From Anaerolineae bacterium (lineage in GTDB: Bacteria; Chloroflexota; Anaerolineae; JAADDB01): a stretch of DNA of 7,343 bases. The notes under the pieces are model-generated. The model saw only the letters and a program-made list of their open reading frames with translations. It was not told the origin of the DNA and made no database searches. Numbering within the stretch: position 1 is the first letter of the stretch; every line of letters starts with the position of its first letter. A program made the position numbers and the translations under genes. Positions 1-5,846 of the stretch are shown in pieces. The DNA is taken from assembly GCA_015489285.1 (NCBI GenBank), contig WGAA01000138.1, forward strand, positions 1-7,343, read 5' to 3'.

Positions 1-404
1 ACCTGCACTTTGGGTTGGTGAAAGAACCGACTCCGACCCCTACGTTTACGCCCTCTCCTACGCCCACCCCGACGACAGGGATCGTGCGGGGGGTTGTGTG
101 GTCGGATATGGACCGTGATGGCGAACGGGACAGTGGAGAGCCCGGGGTGCCCGGCATTGCCGTACAACTCCTCCCCAAGGACGGCGATTCGGGATGGCAG
201 GTGACGACGGACAACACAGGGACTTATGAGTTCACCAACGTGTTGCCGGGCGAGTATGTCGTTCGTATAGTATATCCCGGCGGGGTTTACATCGTGGGCG
301 ACATGGAGCGGGAAGTGCGGGTAGACGCAAATGTTACTCTGGGGGTGGACTTTGCCATCTACCCGTTGCCACGCCACACCTTTGTGCCCACCATTGCATG
401 GTAA
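1..404 (+). CDS. C-terminal part of a secreted/surface protein with Thr-Pro linker and SdrD-B-like domain (5' partial)
   Basis: The reading frame is open from base 3 to a TAA at 402-404, so the N-terminus lies outside the window. A low-complexity Pro/Thr linker (PTPTPT, PSPTPT) is followed by one beta-sandwich repeat of the SdrD_B / prealbumin-like class. It starts GIVRGVVWSDMDRDG, where the acidic DMDRDGERD loop resembles the calcium-binding loop of these repeats. The typical GEPGVPGIAVQL, TDNTGTYEFTNVLPGEYVVRI and VDFAIY strands follow. In known proteins such domains act as stalks of cell-surface adhesins or S-layer-associated proteins. No LPXTG motif, membrane anchor or other sorting signal follows the domain; the protein ends about 12 residues later in PTIAW. 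The exported location and adhesive or structural role are inferred from the domain and linker. What precedes the linker is unknown. A strong terminator follows directly, so this is the last gene of its transcript. Confidence 0.82.
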   Translation, partial: LHFGLVKEPTPTPTFTPSPTPTPTTGIVRGVVWSDMDRDGERDSGEPGVPGIAVQLLPKDGDSGWQVTTDNTGTYEFTNVLPGEYVVRIVYPGGVYIVGDMEREVRVDANVTLGVDFAIYPLPRHTFVPTIAW

Positions 405-425
405 TAGGAAAGTAGGGCCGAACAC

Positions 426-466
426 ACGGGCGGGAGCATATCAAGTGCTCCCGCCCGTTTCGTTTT
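426..466 (+). terminator. Rho-independent terminator after the SdrD-B-like gene
   Basis: A perfect 13-bp inverted repeat (426-438 with 446-458; stem ACGGGCGGGAGCA) closes a 7-base loop (TATCAAG) and is followed by TTTCGTTTT. It lies 21 bases after the stop codon. The T-run is on the plus strand only, so it acts on the upstream surface-protein gene and insulates the minE operon from it. Confidence 0.93.
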
Positions 467-531
467 GCGAATAGTCACTTTTCCACCGTAATGTGTGCTT
501 TCCTAGCCTCAAGGTAACACGAACAAGCGAC

Positions 532-559
532 TTGACAACGCCCATTTATGTGCTATAAT
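532..559 (+). promoter_or_regulatory. Sigma-70-type promoter of the minE-rodA-DUF362 operon
   Basis: A perfect -35 box TTGACA (532-537) and a perfect -10 box TATAAT (554-559) are separated by 16 bases. The -10 is extended by TG at 551-552 (TGCTATAAT). Transcription should begin near 566, giving a leader of about 55 bases before minE. So close a match to consensus predicts strong, constitutive housekeeping transcription. Confidence 0.88.
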
Positions 560-620
560 AAGGGCACCAGGCCAGCAACGCCAACATCATCGCCTACATT
601 GACCGCTGGAGGGACTACCA

Positions 621-866
621 ATGAATCTCGTAAATCGTGTATTCAACCGTCGGACGCGAAGCAGTCAAGTCGCTAAGGATCGCCTCCAGGCGCTCCTCGC
701 GCATGATCGCGCGCGTGTTACCCCCGCTCAGCTGCAACGACTCCAAAGAGAGATGGTATCTACCCTCTCGAAGTACTTGGACATCGATGAGGAGCGGGCG
801 CGGTTCGAGTTGCGCCAGGTGGGACGTGATGTCCTCTTAGACGCCCAGATCCCCCTGCGACGGTGA
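621..866 (+). CDS. minE: Cell division topological specificity factor MinE
   Basis: This 81-residue protein matches MinE in length and layout. Residues 2-11 (NLVNRVFNRR) are an amphipathic basic segment like the membrane-targeting helix. Residues about 14-31 (SSQVAKDRLQALLAHDRA) match the anti-MinCD/MinD-contact helix. Residues about 41-79, with LSKYLDIDEE and a final VLLDAQIPL strand, match the topological-specificity dimer domain. MinE stimulates the MinD ATPase at the membrane and restricts the MinCD division inhibitor to the poles, so the septum forms at mid-cell. The start is supported by GGAGGG at 608-613, seven bases before the ATG. It is the first gene after the strong promoter and is followed after 41 bases by rodA. 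minC and minD, normally just upstream, are absent here; the gene before it is an unrelated surface protein behind a terminator. Confidence 0.93.
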   Translation: MNLVNRVFNRRTRSSQVAKDRLQALLAHDRARVTPAQLQRLQREMVSTLSKYLDIDEERARFELRQVGRDVLLDAQIPLRR

Positions 867-907
867 GACCGCTTCGTACCGCTTGGGAGGCATAACCGAA
901 TTCACGT

Positions 908-1996
908 ATGAGTCTTAAAGCGTGGCGCCGACTGGACTGGCTCCTGCTCATAGCGGTCGTCGTCCTCGTCCTGTTCGGTGCCGCTATGATAGACAGCGCA
1001 ACCATCCAATCTCCCGGCCTGGAAGGCTACGCCCATCGTCATCTCATCTTCGGCACGATGGGCGTAGTTCTTTTGCTTTTTATGGCCGCCTTCGACTATC
1101 GCCTGTTTGGCCCCCTCAAGTGGCCCCTGTACGCGGCCACCATTGTCCTGCTCCTCGTTGTCGACGCGACAGGACAGGTGCGAGGGGGGGCCCAGCGTTG
1201 GATTAACCTGGGGATCATCGAGGTTCAGCCCTCTGAGCTGGGAAAGGGACTTCTGCTCCTCGTGTTGAGTCAGCATCTGGAGGAGCGGCAGGATCGCTTG
1301 AACAACCCCCTCACGCTCATCGAGTACGGCATTCTCCTTTTCCCCCCTCTGGCGTTGATCTACGCCCAACCCGATCTGGGCACGACGATCAGCATCGTCT
1401 TCCTCGCCGCGGGCCTTCTGTTCATTGCCGGGTTGCCCTGGCGCTACATTTTCGGTATGGCCGCAGCCGGCCTCCTTTCCTTCCCCCTCATCTGGTCTTT
1501 CCTCGATGAGTACATGCGGCGCCGGGTGATCGTCTTCCTCCACCCGGAAACCGATCCCCAGGCCGTCTACAATGTGAAGCAGGCCCTCATTGCCGTAGGC
1601 TCGGGGGGATTGGTAGGGAAAGGGTACAAGTTGGGAACCCAAAGCCAGCTCCATTTCTTGCGGGTTCGCCATACGGATTTCATCTTTCCCGTCATTGCCG
1701 AGGAACTGGGGTTCCTCGGAGGGCTGGTCCTGCTCGGCCTGTACCTTTTCGTGCTGTATCGCCTTTTTCGGATCAGCGTGTTGGCCCGCGACCTTTTCGG
1801 ACGCCTCATTGCTGCCGGCGTGGCCCTGATCCTCTTCTTTCAGGTTTTCGTCAATGTGGGGATGAATGTGGGCCTTCTGCCTGTAACGGGCATCCCGCTG
1901 CCTTTCGTGAGCTATGGGGGAAGTCATCTGGTGACCACGCTGGTTCTTATCGGACTGGCTGAGAGCGTTTACGTGTACCGACGCCCGTGGGGGTAG
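908..1996 (+). CDS. rodA: RodA/FtsW-family peptidoglycan glycosyltransferase (SEDS), RodA-like
   Basis: This 362-residue polytopic membrane protein has about ten hydrophobic segments and the SEDS signature motifs. GAQRWINLG with W98, then QPSE (107-110), form the first conserved loop. QPDLGT is at 154-159. GKGYKLGTQSQLHFLRVRHTDFIF carries the essential Asp (D257, matching E. coli RodA D262). The C-terminal signature NVGMNVGLLPVTGIP...SYGGS is at 316-339. SEDS proteins polymerise lipid II into glycan strands together with a class B PBP. RodA rather than FtsW is favoured by the HTDFIF loop and by the minE neighbour, since minCDE-rodA is a known order in Clostridia; the partner PBP2 is not in the window. 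ATG 908 is the first usable start after an in-frame stop at 893-895. The Shine-Dalgarno GGGAGG (885-890) is unusually far away (17 bases). Confidence 0.92.
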   Translation: MSLKAWRRLDWLLLIAVVVLVLFGAAMIDSATIQSPGLEGYAHRHLIFGTMGVVLLLFMAAFDYRLFGPLKWPLYAATIVLLLVVDATGQVRGGAQRWINLGIIEVQPSELGKGLLLLVLSQHLEERQDRLNNPLTLIEYGILLFPPLALIYAQPDLGTTISIVFLAAGLLFIAGLPWRYIFGMAAAGLLSFPLIWSFLDEYMRRRVIVFLHPETDPQAVYNVKQALIAVGSGGLVGKGYKLGTQSQLHFLRVRHTDFIFPVIAEELGFLGGLVLLGLYLFVLYRLFRISVLARDLFGRLIAAGVALILFFQVFVNVGMNVGLLPVTGIPLPFVSYGGSHLVTTLVLIGLAESVYVYRRPWG

Positions 1997-2003
1997 GTTG
2001 AGG

Positions 2004-3146
2004 ATGGGAGAGATCGGAGGAGAGGTGGATATCCGTTCGCATCCGCTGTACCTGTACCGGTTGTCGAACCGCTATGAGACGGTGTATACGGCCGCGGCCC
2101 AGGCCTTGTCCCACGTGAATTGGGATGAGGTGCACAATGTGTTGGTGAAGCCGAACCTGGTTTCCACCACGCATCTTCTGGCCGATACGCATCCCGATGC
2201 CCTGAGAGCCGTTCTGGACGCCATCCGGGATTTTACCCGGGCGCCCGTCGTGGTGGGCGAAGGGACGGCCACGCAGAATACGTGGGTTGCCTATCACCGG
2301 TTCGGATATGTGGAGCTCGTGCGGCGTTATGAAGGGGTGGAGCTGGTCGACCTCAACGTGGCCCCAACGAGGACCTTGGCCGCGTACAGCCGTCAGTTGA
2401 CGCCAATTCACCTGCAGGTCGCCCGTCCCGTCCTGGATGCCGATCTCGTGGTGGCCGTGGGGCCCCCTAAAACCCACGATTTCGTTATCGTCACCCTCTC
2501 CTTGAAGAACCTGATCATGGGAAGTCTGATCAGCCGCTTTGCTCCCCACCCTCCTCCTGTGGAGCGCATCATGCAGGGTGGGGCCGTGCGTTCGCCTATG
2601 GTGCGGGTGAAGCGTTGGGCGCGCCAGCTCTACGACTGGATCCCCCCTCGCGTTCAGGCGTGGCCTTTGTTCGAGTGGCCTCGCTTTTTCTTCATGGCCC
2701 ACGAACGGCGCAGCCACAAGTTCCGCGTACACCAGAGTTACCCTGTCATGCACTTGAACCTCTTCTACCTGGCATGGCAGGGACTGCGCCCCCACGTGAG
2801 TGTTGTCGACGGGTGGGAGGCCATGGAGGGCGATGGACCTACAGGAGGGACGCCGGTACCCTGGCGCATCGCGGTGGCCGGCCTGGATCCGGTGGCCGTC
2901 GATGTCTTCACCGCGGACGCTATGGGGTTTCCCGTGGAGGAGGTGGGGTACCTTTACTACGCGGCGGGGGCCAGCCTGGGGGAGGGACGGGTGGAGCGTA
3001 TGGATATCCGGGGAAATATCCCTCCCGAGGCCATCCGACGCCGTTTCCGGCCCCACCGTCTTATCGCCAACCAGCGGCGGTGGCGTGACGAGCGGGTCAC
3101 GCGTGTGGTGGAGACGATTGTGGGGCGTCCCTTAGGATTGGGATGA
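2004..3146 (+). CDS. DUF362 family protein without Fe-S cysteines
   Basis: This 380-residue protein matches the DUF362 (PF04015) family. Visible motifs, numbered from ATG 2004, are VLVKPNL (46-52), VVVGEGTATQNT (82-93), GPPKTH (153-158), LSLKNLIMG (165-173), VDGWEAMEGDGPTGG (268-282) and GLDPVAVD (293-300). The biochemical function of the family is not established. Many members carry a 2x4Fe-4S ferredoxin domain, but this one has no cysteine at all, so it binds no cluster. About 60 residues between LIMG and HKF (about 175-237), rich in Pro, Arg and Trp, look like an insertion and may contact membrane or nucleic acid (speculative). It begins 7 bases after rodA and is surely co-transcribed. Start is uncertain: TTG 1998, ATG 2004 or GTG 2025; the last has GGAGGAG at 2016-2022, close to the codon. 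The 3' end overlaps tdk by 15 bases, tail to tail. Confidence 0.85.
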   Translation: MGEIGGEVDIRSHPLYLYRLSNRYETVYTAAAQALSHVNWDEVHNVLVKPNLVSTTHLLADTHPDALRAVLDAIRDFTRAPVVVGEGTATQNTWVAYHRFGYVELVRRYEGVELVDLNVAPTRTLAAYSRQLTPIHLQVARPVLDADLVVAVGPPKTHDFVIVTLSLKNLIMGSLISRFAPHPPPVERIMQGGAVRSPMVRVKRWARQLYDWIPPRVQAWPLFEWPRFFFMAHERRSHKFRVHQSYPVMHLNLFYLAWQGLRPHVSVVDGWEAMEGDGPTGGTPVPWRIAVAGLDPVAVDVFTADAMGFPVEEVGYLYYAAGASLGEGRVERMDIRGNIPPEAIRRRFRPHRLIANQRRWRDERVTRVVETIVGRPLGLG

Positions 3147-3749
3147 GGGCTCGGGCGGCAGGTGCCCGCTCGGTCTTCCCGGAACTTCGTGGCAGGCACG
3201 ACAGCGGGGCTCATAGACCTCTTCCGCCCCCACCAGGATGACGGGGTCGTTGTAGTGGGCCGGGCGGCCGTCGATGAGCCGTTGTGTCCGGCTGGCCTCG
3301 TTGCCACAGCGCACGCAGATGGCGTGGAGCTTGTCCACCTGTTCGGCTCGGGCCATGAGGAGGGGCATTGGGCCGAAAGGCTCCCCCCGGAAGTCCAGAT
3401 CCAACCCCGCGCAGATGACGCGAAGTCCCCGGTCGGCCAGGTAGTCCACCACATCCGCGATGTCCCAGTCGAAGAACTGGACTTCGTCGATGGCGACCAC
3501 ATCCGTATCCGGTTCCACCCGTTCGAGGATCTCCCGGGCGGAAGTGACGGCTTCGGCCTTGAACATCAACCCGTTATGGGATGAGACGGCGTGGGTGGCG
3601 TAGCGCGTGTCGATGGCCGGTTTGAACACCTGAACCTTTTGTCGGGCAATTTGAGCACGCCTGACCCGGCGGATGAGTTCCTCCGTTTTCCCCGAAAACA
3701 TGCTGCCGCAGATGACTTCGACCCATCCGGTGGACGAATGGTGGTACAT
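3132..3749 (-). CDS. tdk: Thymidine kinase (type II)
   Basis: This 205-residue protein matches type II thymidine kinase, which phosphorylates thymidine to dTMP in pyrimidine salvage. It has the P-loop GSMFSGKT (15-22), the Walker-B/catalytic DEVQFF segment (88-93), the AGLDLDFRGEPFGPM lasso-side segment (114-128), and two zinc-binding pairs, CVRC (145-148) and CRAC (183-186). The thymidine-contact region around VILVGAEEVYEPRC is intact. ATG 3749 is chosen because a GGAGGAGGGA Shine-Dalgarno lies just upstream (about 3753-3762) and the protein then starts like its family. An in-frame start at 3848 would add 33 non-homologous residues crossing a hairpin. The C-terminal tail after the last Cys pair is Pro/Ser-rich and ends inside the 3' end of the convergent DUF362 gene. 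It follows rpmE by 108 bases; rpmE-tdk order is also common in Firmicutes, where prfA follows, but it does not here. Confidence 0.95.
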   Translation of the reverse strand: MYHHSSTGWVEVICGSMFSGKTEELIRRVRRAQIARQKVQVFKPAIDTRYATHAVSSHNGLMFKAEAVTSAREILERVEPDTDVVAIDEVQFFDWDIADVVDYLADRGLRVICAGLDLDFRGEPFGPMPLLMARAEQVDKLHAICVRCGNEASRTQRLIDGRPAHYNDPVILVGAEEVYEPRCRACHEVPGRPSGHLPPEPSSQS

Positions 3750-3789
3750 GGCTTCCCTCCTCCGGGATGTGTGCGGGTGGGATAACGCG

Positions 3790-3824
3790 AGAAGGGGGGC
3801 CTCATCTTGCTGTGCCCCCCTTCT
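3790..3824 (-). promoter_or_regulatory. GC-rich hairpin between rpmE and tdk (attenuator or processing structure)
   Basis: A perfect 11-bp inverted repeat (3790-3800 with 3814-3824; AGAAGGGGGGC / GCCCCCCTTCT) closes a 13-base loop. It lies in the 108-base gap between the rpmE stop and the tdk start. The minus-strand sequence after the stem (CGCGTTATCC) has no T-run, so it is not a canonical intrinsic terminator. It could reduce read-through into tdk, stabilise the 3' end of the ribosomal mRNA, or mark a processing site. The role is inferred; only the hairpin itself is seen. Confidence 0.55.
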
Positions 3825-3857
3825 AGTTCTAGCATGAACGTGCCCCACAAACGGCTT

Positions 3858-4157
3858 CTAATCCTCGATATCCCCTCGGCGCAGCCGCTTGCGTTCTTCC
3901 TCTTTTTGACGCCGATAGGCTTCTTTCTGGGAGCGCAGCTGGGCGATACGCTCCTCCTTTGCCTTCAAGCGTCTCATGAAGCGTTCAACCTGCCCGGCGG
4001 TATCCACGATGCGCTGTTCCCCGGTAAAGAAGGGATGGCACGCCGAGCATACGTCGGTGCGAATGACCTCCACGGTCGACCCGGTGGTCCATGTGTTCCC
4101 GCAGGCACAGATGACCGTGGCATTTTCGTAGTAAGTTGGATGGATTCCCTTACGCAT
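3858..4157 (-). CDS. rpmE: 50S ribosomal protein L31, zinc-binding type, with charged C-terminal extension
   Basis: This is large-subunit ribosomal protein L31 (bL31), which bridges the central protuberance to the small subunit. It begins MRKGIHPTYY and has the four zinc-ligand cysteines of the C+ form (C17, C19, C37, C40 in VICACGN and DVCSACHPFFTGEQ). The core ends with VERFMRR at about residue 63. The usual length is about 65-75 residues; this copy has 99. The extra 35 or so residues (KAKEERIAQLRSQKEAYRRQ and onward) are highly charged and look like a single alpha-helix or coiled coil. The start ATG has GAGGGTG a few bases upstream. It follows rpmA by 12 bases and belongs to the same operon. 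Retention of the zinc site means it should be the zinc-replete L31; a C- paralogue may or may not exist elsewhere. Confidence 0.95.
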   Translation of the reverse strand: MRKGIHPTYYENATVICACGNTWTTGSTVEVIRTDVCSACHPFFTGEQRIVDTAGQVERFMRRLKAKEERIAQLRSQKEAYRRQKEEERKRLRRGDIED

Positions 4158-4169
4158 GATTCACCCTCA

Positions 4170-4430
4170 TTAAGCTGACACCGGGTAGACACTAACCCGT
4201 TTCTTGTTTTTGGTCACGTGCTCGAATTTGACGATGCCGTCCACCTTGGCGAACAGGGTGTAATCTCCGCCCACTCCGACGTTATGTCCGGGCTTGAAGC
4301 GCGTTCCTCGTTGCCGCACGATGATCGTGCCCGCGCGCACGAATTGTCCGTCGAAGCGCTTTACACCAAGGCGTTTGCTTTCCGAATCCCGTCCGTTTCG
4401 TGTCGATCCGCCACCCTTTTTATGTGCCAT
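4170..4430 (-). CDS. rpmA: 50S ribosomal protein L27
   Basis: This 86-residue protein is bL27, which sits next to the peptidyl-transferase centre, its N-terminal tail reaching toward the tRNA acceptor ends. It starts directly with MAHKKGGGSTRNGRDS, the mature N-terminus. There is therefore no cleavable N-terminal extension of the kind removed by Prp protease in Firmicutes. The rest (KRLGVKRFDGQ, GTIIVRQRGT, PGHNVGVGGDYTLFAKVDG) is fully typical. Only three bases separate it from the rplU stop codon, and its Shine-Dalgarno (GGAGAGGAGGG) lies inside the end of rplU, so translation is probably coupled. obg, which often follows rplU-rpmA, is not here; rpmE is. Confidence 0.97.
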   Translation of the reverse strand: MAHKKGGGSTRNGRDSESKRLGVKRFDGQFVRAGTIIVRQRGTRFKPGHNVGVGGDYTLFAKVDGIVKFEHVTKNKKRVSVYPVSA

Positions 4431-4433
4431 AGC

Positions 4434-4784
4434 TCAACCCTCCTCTCCTTCACCTTCGGTCACGCCCTCCGGCGCCACGGTAATTCGGTCCACCTGGATT
4501 TCGGAGTAGTACTGACGATGGCCCTTCTTGCGGCGATACCGCTGCTTGGGTCGGAATTTGAAGACGATGACTTTGCGTCCTCGTGTCTGCCGTACTAACG
4601 TGCCTTCCACACGGGCCCCTTCTACTGTAGGCCGTCCGATGTGGACCTTCTCCCCGTCGACCACGAGGAGTACCCGCTCGAAGACGATGGGGTCGCCCGC
4701 TTCACCGGGCAATTTCTCCACCAATATCCGGTCGCCGGGGCTCACTTTGTACTGCTTTCCACCCGTTTCGATAACCGCGTACAT
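4434..4784 (-). CDS. rplU: 50S ribosomal protein L21
   Basis: This 116-residue protein is bL21, a 23S rRNA-binding protein of the large subunit. The family hallmarks are MYAVIETGGKQYKV, the VLLVVDGEKVHIGRPTVEGA segment, and the basic KVIVFKFRPKQRYRRKKGHRQ loop followed by VDRITV. It is slightly longer than the usual 100-105 residues because of an acidic Gly/Glu tail (EGVTEGEGEEG), which also encodes the Shine-Dalgarno of rpmA. The start is supported by GAGGAGGA at 4788-4795. It is the first gene of rplU-rpmA-rpmE-tdk, behind a perfect promoter and a foldable leader of about 70 bases. Confidence 0.97.
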   Translation of the reverse strand: MYAVIETGGKQYKVSPGDRILVEKLPGEAGDPIVFERVLLVVDGEKVHIGRPTVEGARVEGTLVRQTRGRKVIVFKFRPKQRYRRKKGHRQYYSEIQVDRITVAPEGVTEGEGEEG

Positions 4785-4795
4785 GTGTCCTCCTC

Positions 4796-4833
4796 GTGCC
4801 GCGCCCGACCGACGGGACTTTTACAGGCGGCAC
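4796..4833 (-). promoter_or_regulatory. Structured mRNA leader of rplU (candidate ribosomal-protein autoregulatory element)
   Basis: The transcript leader between the promoter and rplU can fold into a two-part hairpin. An outer 7-bp stem GTGCCGC/GCGGCAC (4827-4833 with 4796-4802) encloses an inner CCCG/CGGG stem (4804-4807 with 4813-4816) with a 5-base loop. An asymmetric internal loop holds CTGTAAAAGT. The Shine-Dalgarno (4788-4795) begins immediately after the outer stem. Structured L21 leaders are known in Firmicutes (Rfam L21_leader). Whether this one belongs to that class cannot be told by eye. Confidence 0.45.
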
Positions 4834-4862
4834 CTTTCCTCGATGATCTGCATTAGCGCCGC

Positions 4863-4891
4863 ATTATACGGTGAAACGCGTGCCCTGTCAA
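4863..4891 (-). promoter_or_regulatory. Consensus sigma-70-type promoter of rplU-rpmA-rpmE-tdk
   Basis: On the minus strand a perfect TTGACA (4886-4891) and a perfect TATAAT (4863-4868) are 17 bases apart, the optimal spacing. Transcription would start near 4856, giving a leader of about 70 bases. The -35 box lies only about 20 bases after the stop codon of the upstream SDR gene, and no terminator is seen between them. The operon may therefore also receive read-through. Confidence 0.92.
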
Positions 4892-4910
4892 AGATACGTG
4901 CCCCGGTGGT

Positions 4911-5846
4911 TCAGCCGGATGTCCCGCGCAAGCTGAGCACCGCGTCCCGAGTGGTGTACCGGGGGGACCAGTAGAGGTGTTTTTGGGCTTTCTGCCAATC
5001 CACCGCCAGGGGGTAGCGCAGTAAGGCCAATTCGCCGGGGCTGGCCGTCCCGGGCGCGTGCAGGGTCCACGCCAGGCGCAGTACGGCCAGCCACAGCCAT
5101 GCAGGCAGGGGAATGCCCCGCCGTCCGGCCGTCCGCACGATCTCCGGCCAGGGGAGTCGCCCCCTGCCGCCGATGTTGAACACGCCCGGAATCCGGTGTT
5201 CCACCGCTGCGTAGATGGCCCGGGCCATATCCTCCTCGTGGATGAGTTGCAGGTTGGAGGGGGCTCTCCAGAAGACGGGAAGAAAGGGGGCCTCCCGCAG
5301 GGCTTTCCCCAGGCTGTTCGTGCAGCGGGGCCCGACGACAACGGCCCCACGCAGGTGGGTCACCCGCAGGTGGGGATGTGTGGTCGCGACTTCGTTGGCT
5401 GCGGCTTCGGCCAGGACTTTGTGGAAGGCGTAATGATGGCCGGGGACGGGACGAAGGGGGGCCTCCTCCGTCAAGTAGGGTGGGTTATCCGGCCACGCGC
5501 CGTACACCGTATAACTGGACAGGTTGACGATATGGTGGATTCCGGCGTCGGCCGCGGCCCGGAACACGTTGGTGGAACCGCGCACGTTGATGTCGTACAT
5601 CCGGTCGAGATCGTGGGTGGCCTGGACGATGAAGGCCAGGTGAATGAGCACGTCGCAGCCCGAGAGCACGTCCCGGATGCTCGGGTCGCGTACGTCGGCC
5701 CGGACATAGGTGAGCTGAGGGGCCGTCCGGTTCAAAGGCCGCCGGTCGATGGCGACGACACGTCTTACGTGGGGGGCGGAAAGCAGGTGGGGTAGGAGGA
5801 CCCCACCGATGTAGCCGGCTGCACCGGTCACCGCGACACAGGTCAT
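4911..5846 (-). CDS. NAD-dependent epimerase/dehydratase-like extended SDR
   Basis: This 311-residue protein is an extended short-chain dehydrogenase/reductase. The N-terminal Rossmann fold has GAAGYIG (8-14, the GxxGxxG motif), an Asp at the end of beta-2 (D34, suggesting NAD) and DVRD (51-54). Catalytic residues are in place: Ser in NLSSYTVYG (110/111) and YAFHK (Y139, K143). Family motifs further on include HLRGAVVVGP (164-173), IHEEDMARAI (202-211) and VFNIGG (222-227). Substrate is unknown; nucleotide-sugar epimerases, 3-beta-HSD-like and dihydroflavonol-reductase-like enzymes share this pattern. The C-terminal 70 or so residues are Trp/Leu-rich (LPAWLWLAVLRLAW) and could touch the membrane or a hydrophobic substrate. 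ATG 5846 overlaps the stop of the KARI-like gene by four bases (ATGA), so the two are translationally coupled and probably act in one pathway. A longer in-frame start at 6368 is rejected because it covers the KARI-like gene. Confidence 0.88.
   Translation of the reverse strand: MTCVAVTGAAGYIGGVLLPHLLSAPHVRRVVAIDRRPLNRTAPQLTYVRADVRDPSIRDVLSGCDVLIHLAFIVQATHDLDRMYDINVRGSTNVFRAAADAGIHHIVNLSSYTVYGAWPDNPPYLTEEAPLRPVPGHHYAFHKVLAEAAANEVATTHPHLRVTHLRGAVVVGPRCTNSLGKALREAPFLPVFWRAPSNLQLIHEEDMARAIYAAVEHRIPGVFNIGGRGRLPWPEIVRTAGRRGIPLPAWLWLAVLRLAWTLHAPGTASPGELALLRYPLAVDWQKAQKHLYWSPRYTTRDAVLSLRGTSG

Noticed and set aside
902..1927. 341-codon open frame on the minus strand, antisense to rodA
   Set aside because: It is rich in Glu, Gln, His and Gly with no recognisable domain, and it mirrors a strongly conserved RodA gene; this is a shadow of GC-rich codon use.
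1947..3056. 369-codon open frame on the minus strand, antisense to the DUF362 gene
   Set aside because: Its composition is His/Arg/Gly/Pro-rich with no motifs; the plus-strand frame has clear DUF362 motifs.
3152..3168. Small CGGGC/GCCCG hairpin after the DUF362 stop as a terminator
   Set aside because: The stem is only five base pairs, has no T-run, and lies in tdk coding sequence.
3750..3848. 33-residue N-terminal extension of thymidine kinase
   Set aside because: It crosses a hairpin and lacks homology; ATG 3749 has a strong Shine-Dalgarno and a family-like N-terminus.
5058..5795. 245-codon plus-strand frame opposite the SDR gene
   Set aside because: It is Gly/Val/Gln-rich with no domain, lying fully antisense to a gene with intact catalytic motifs.
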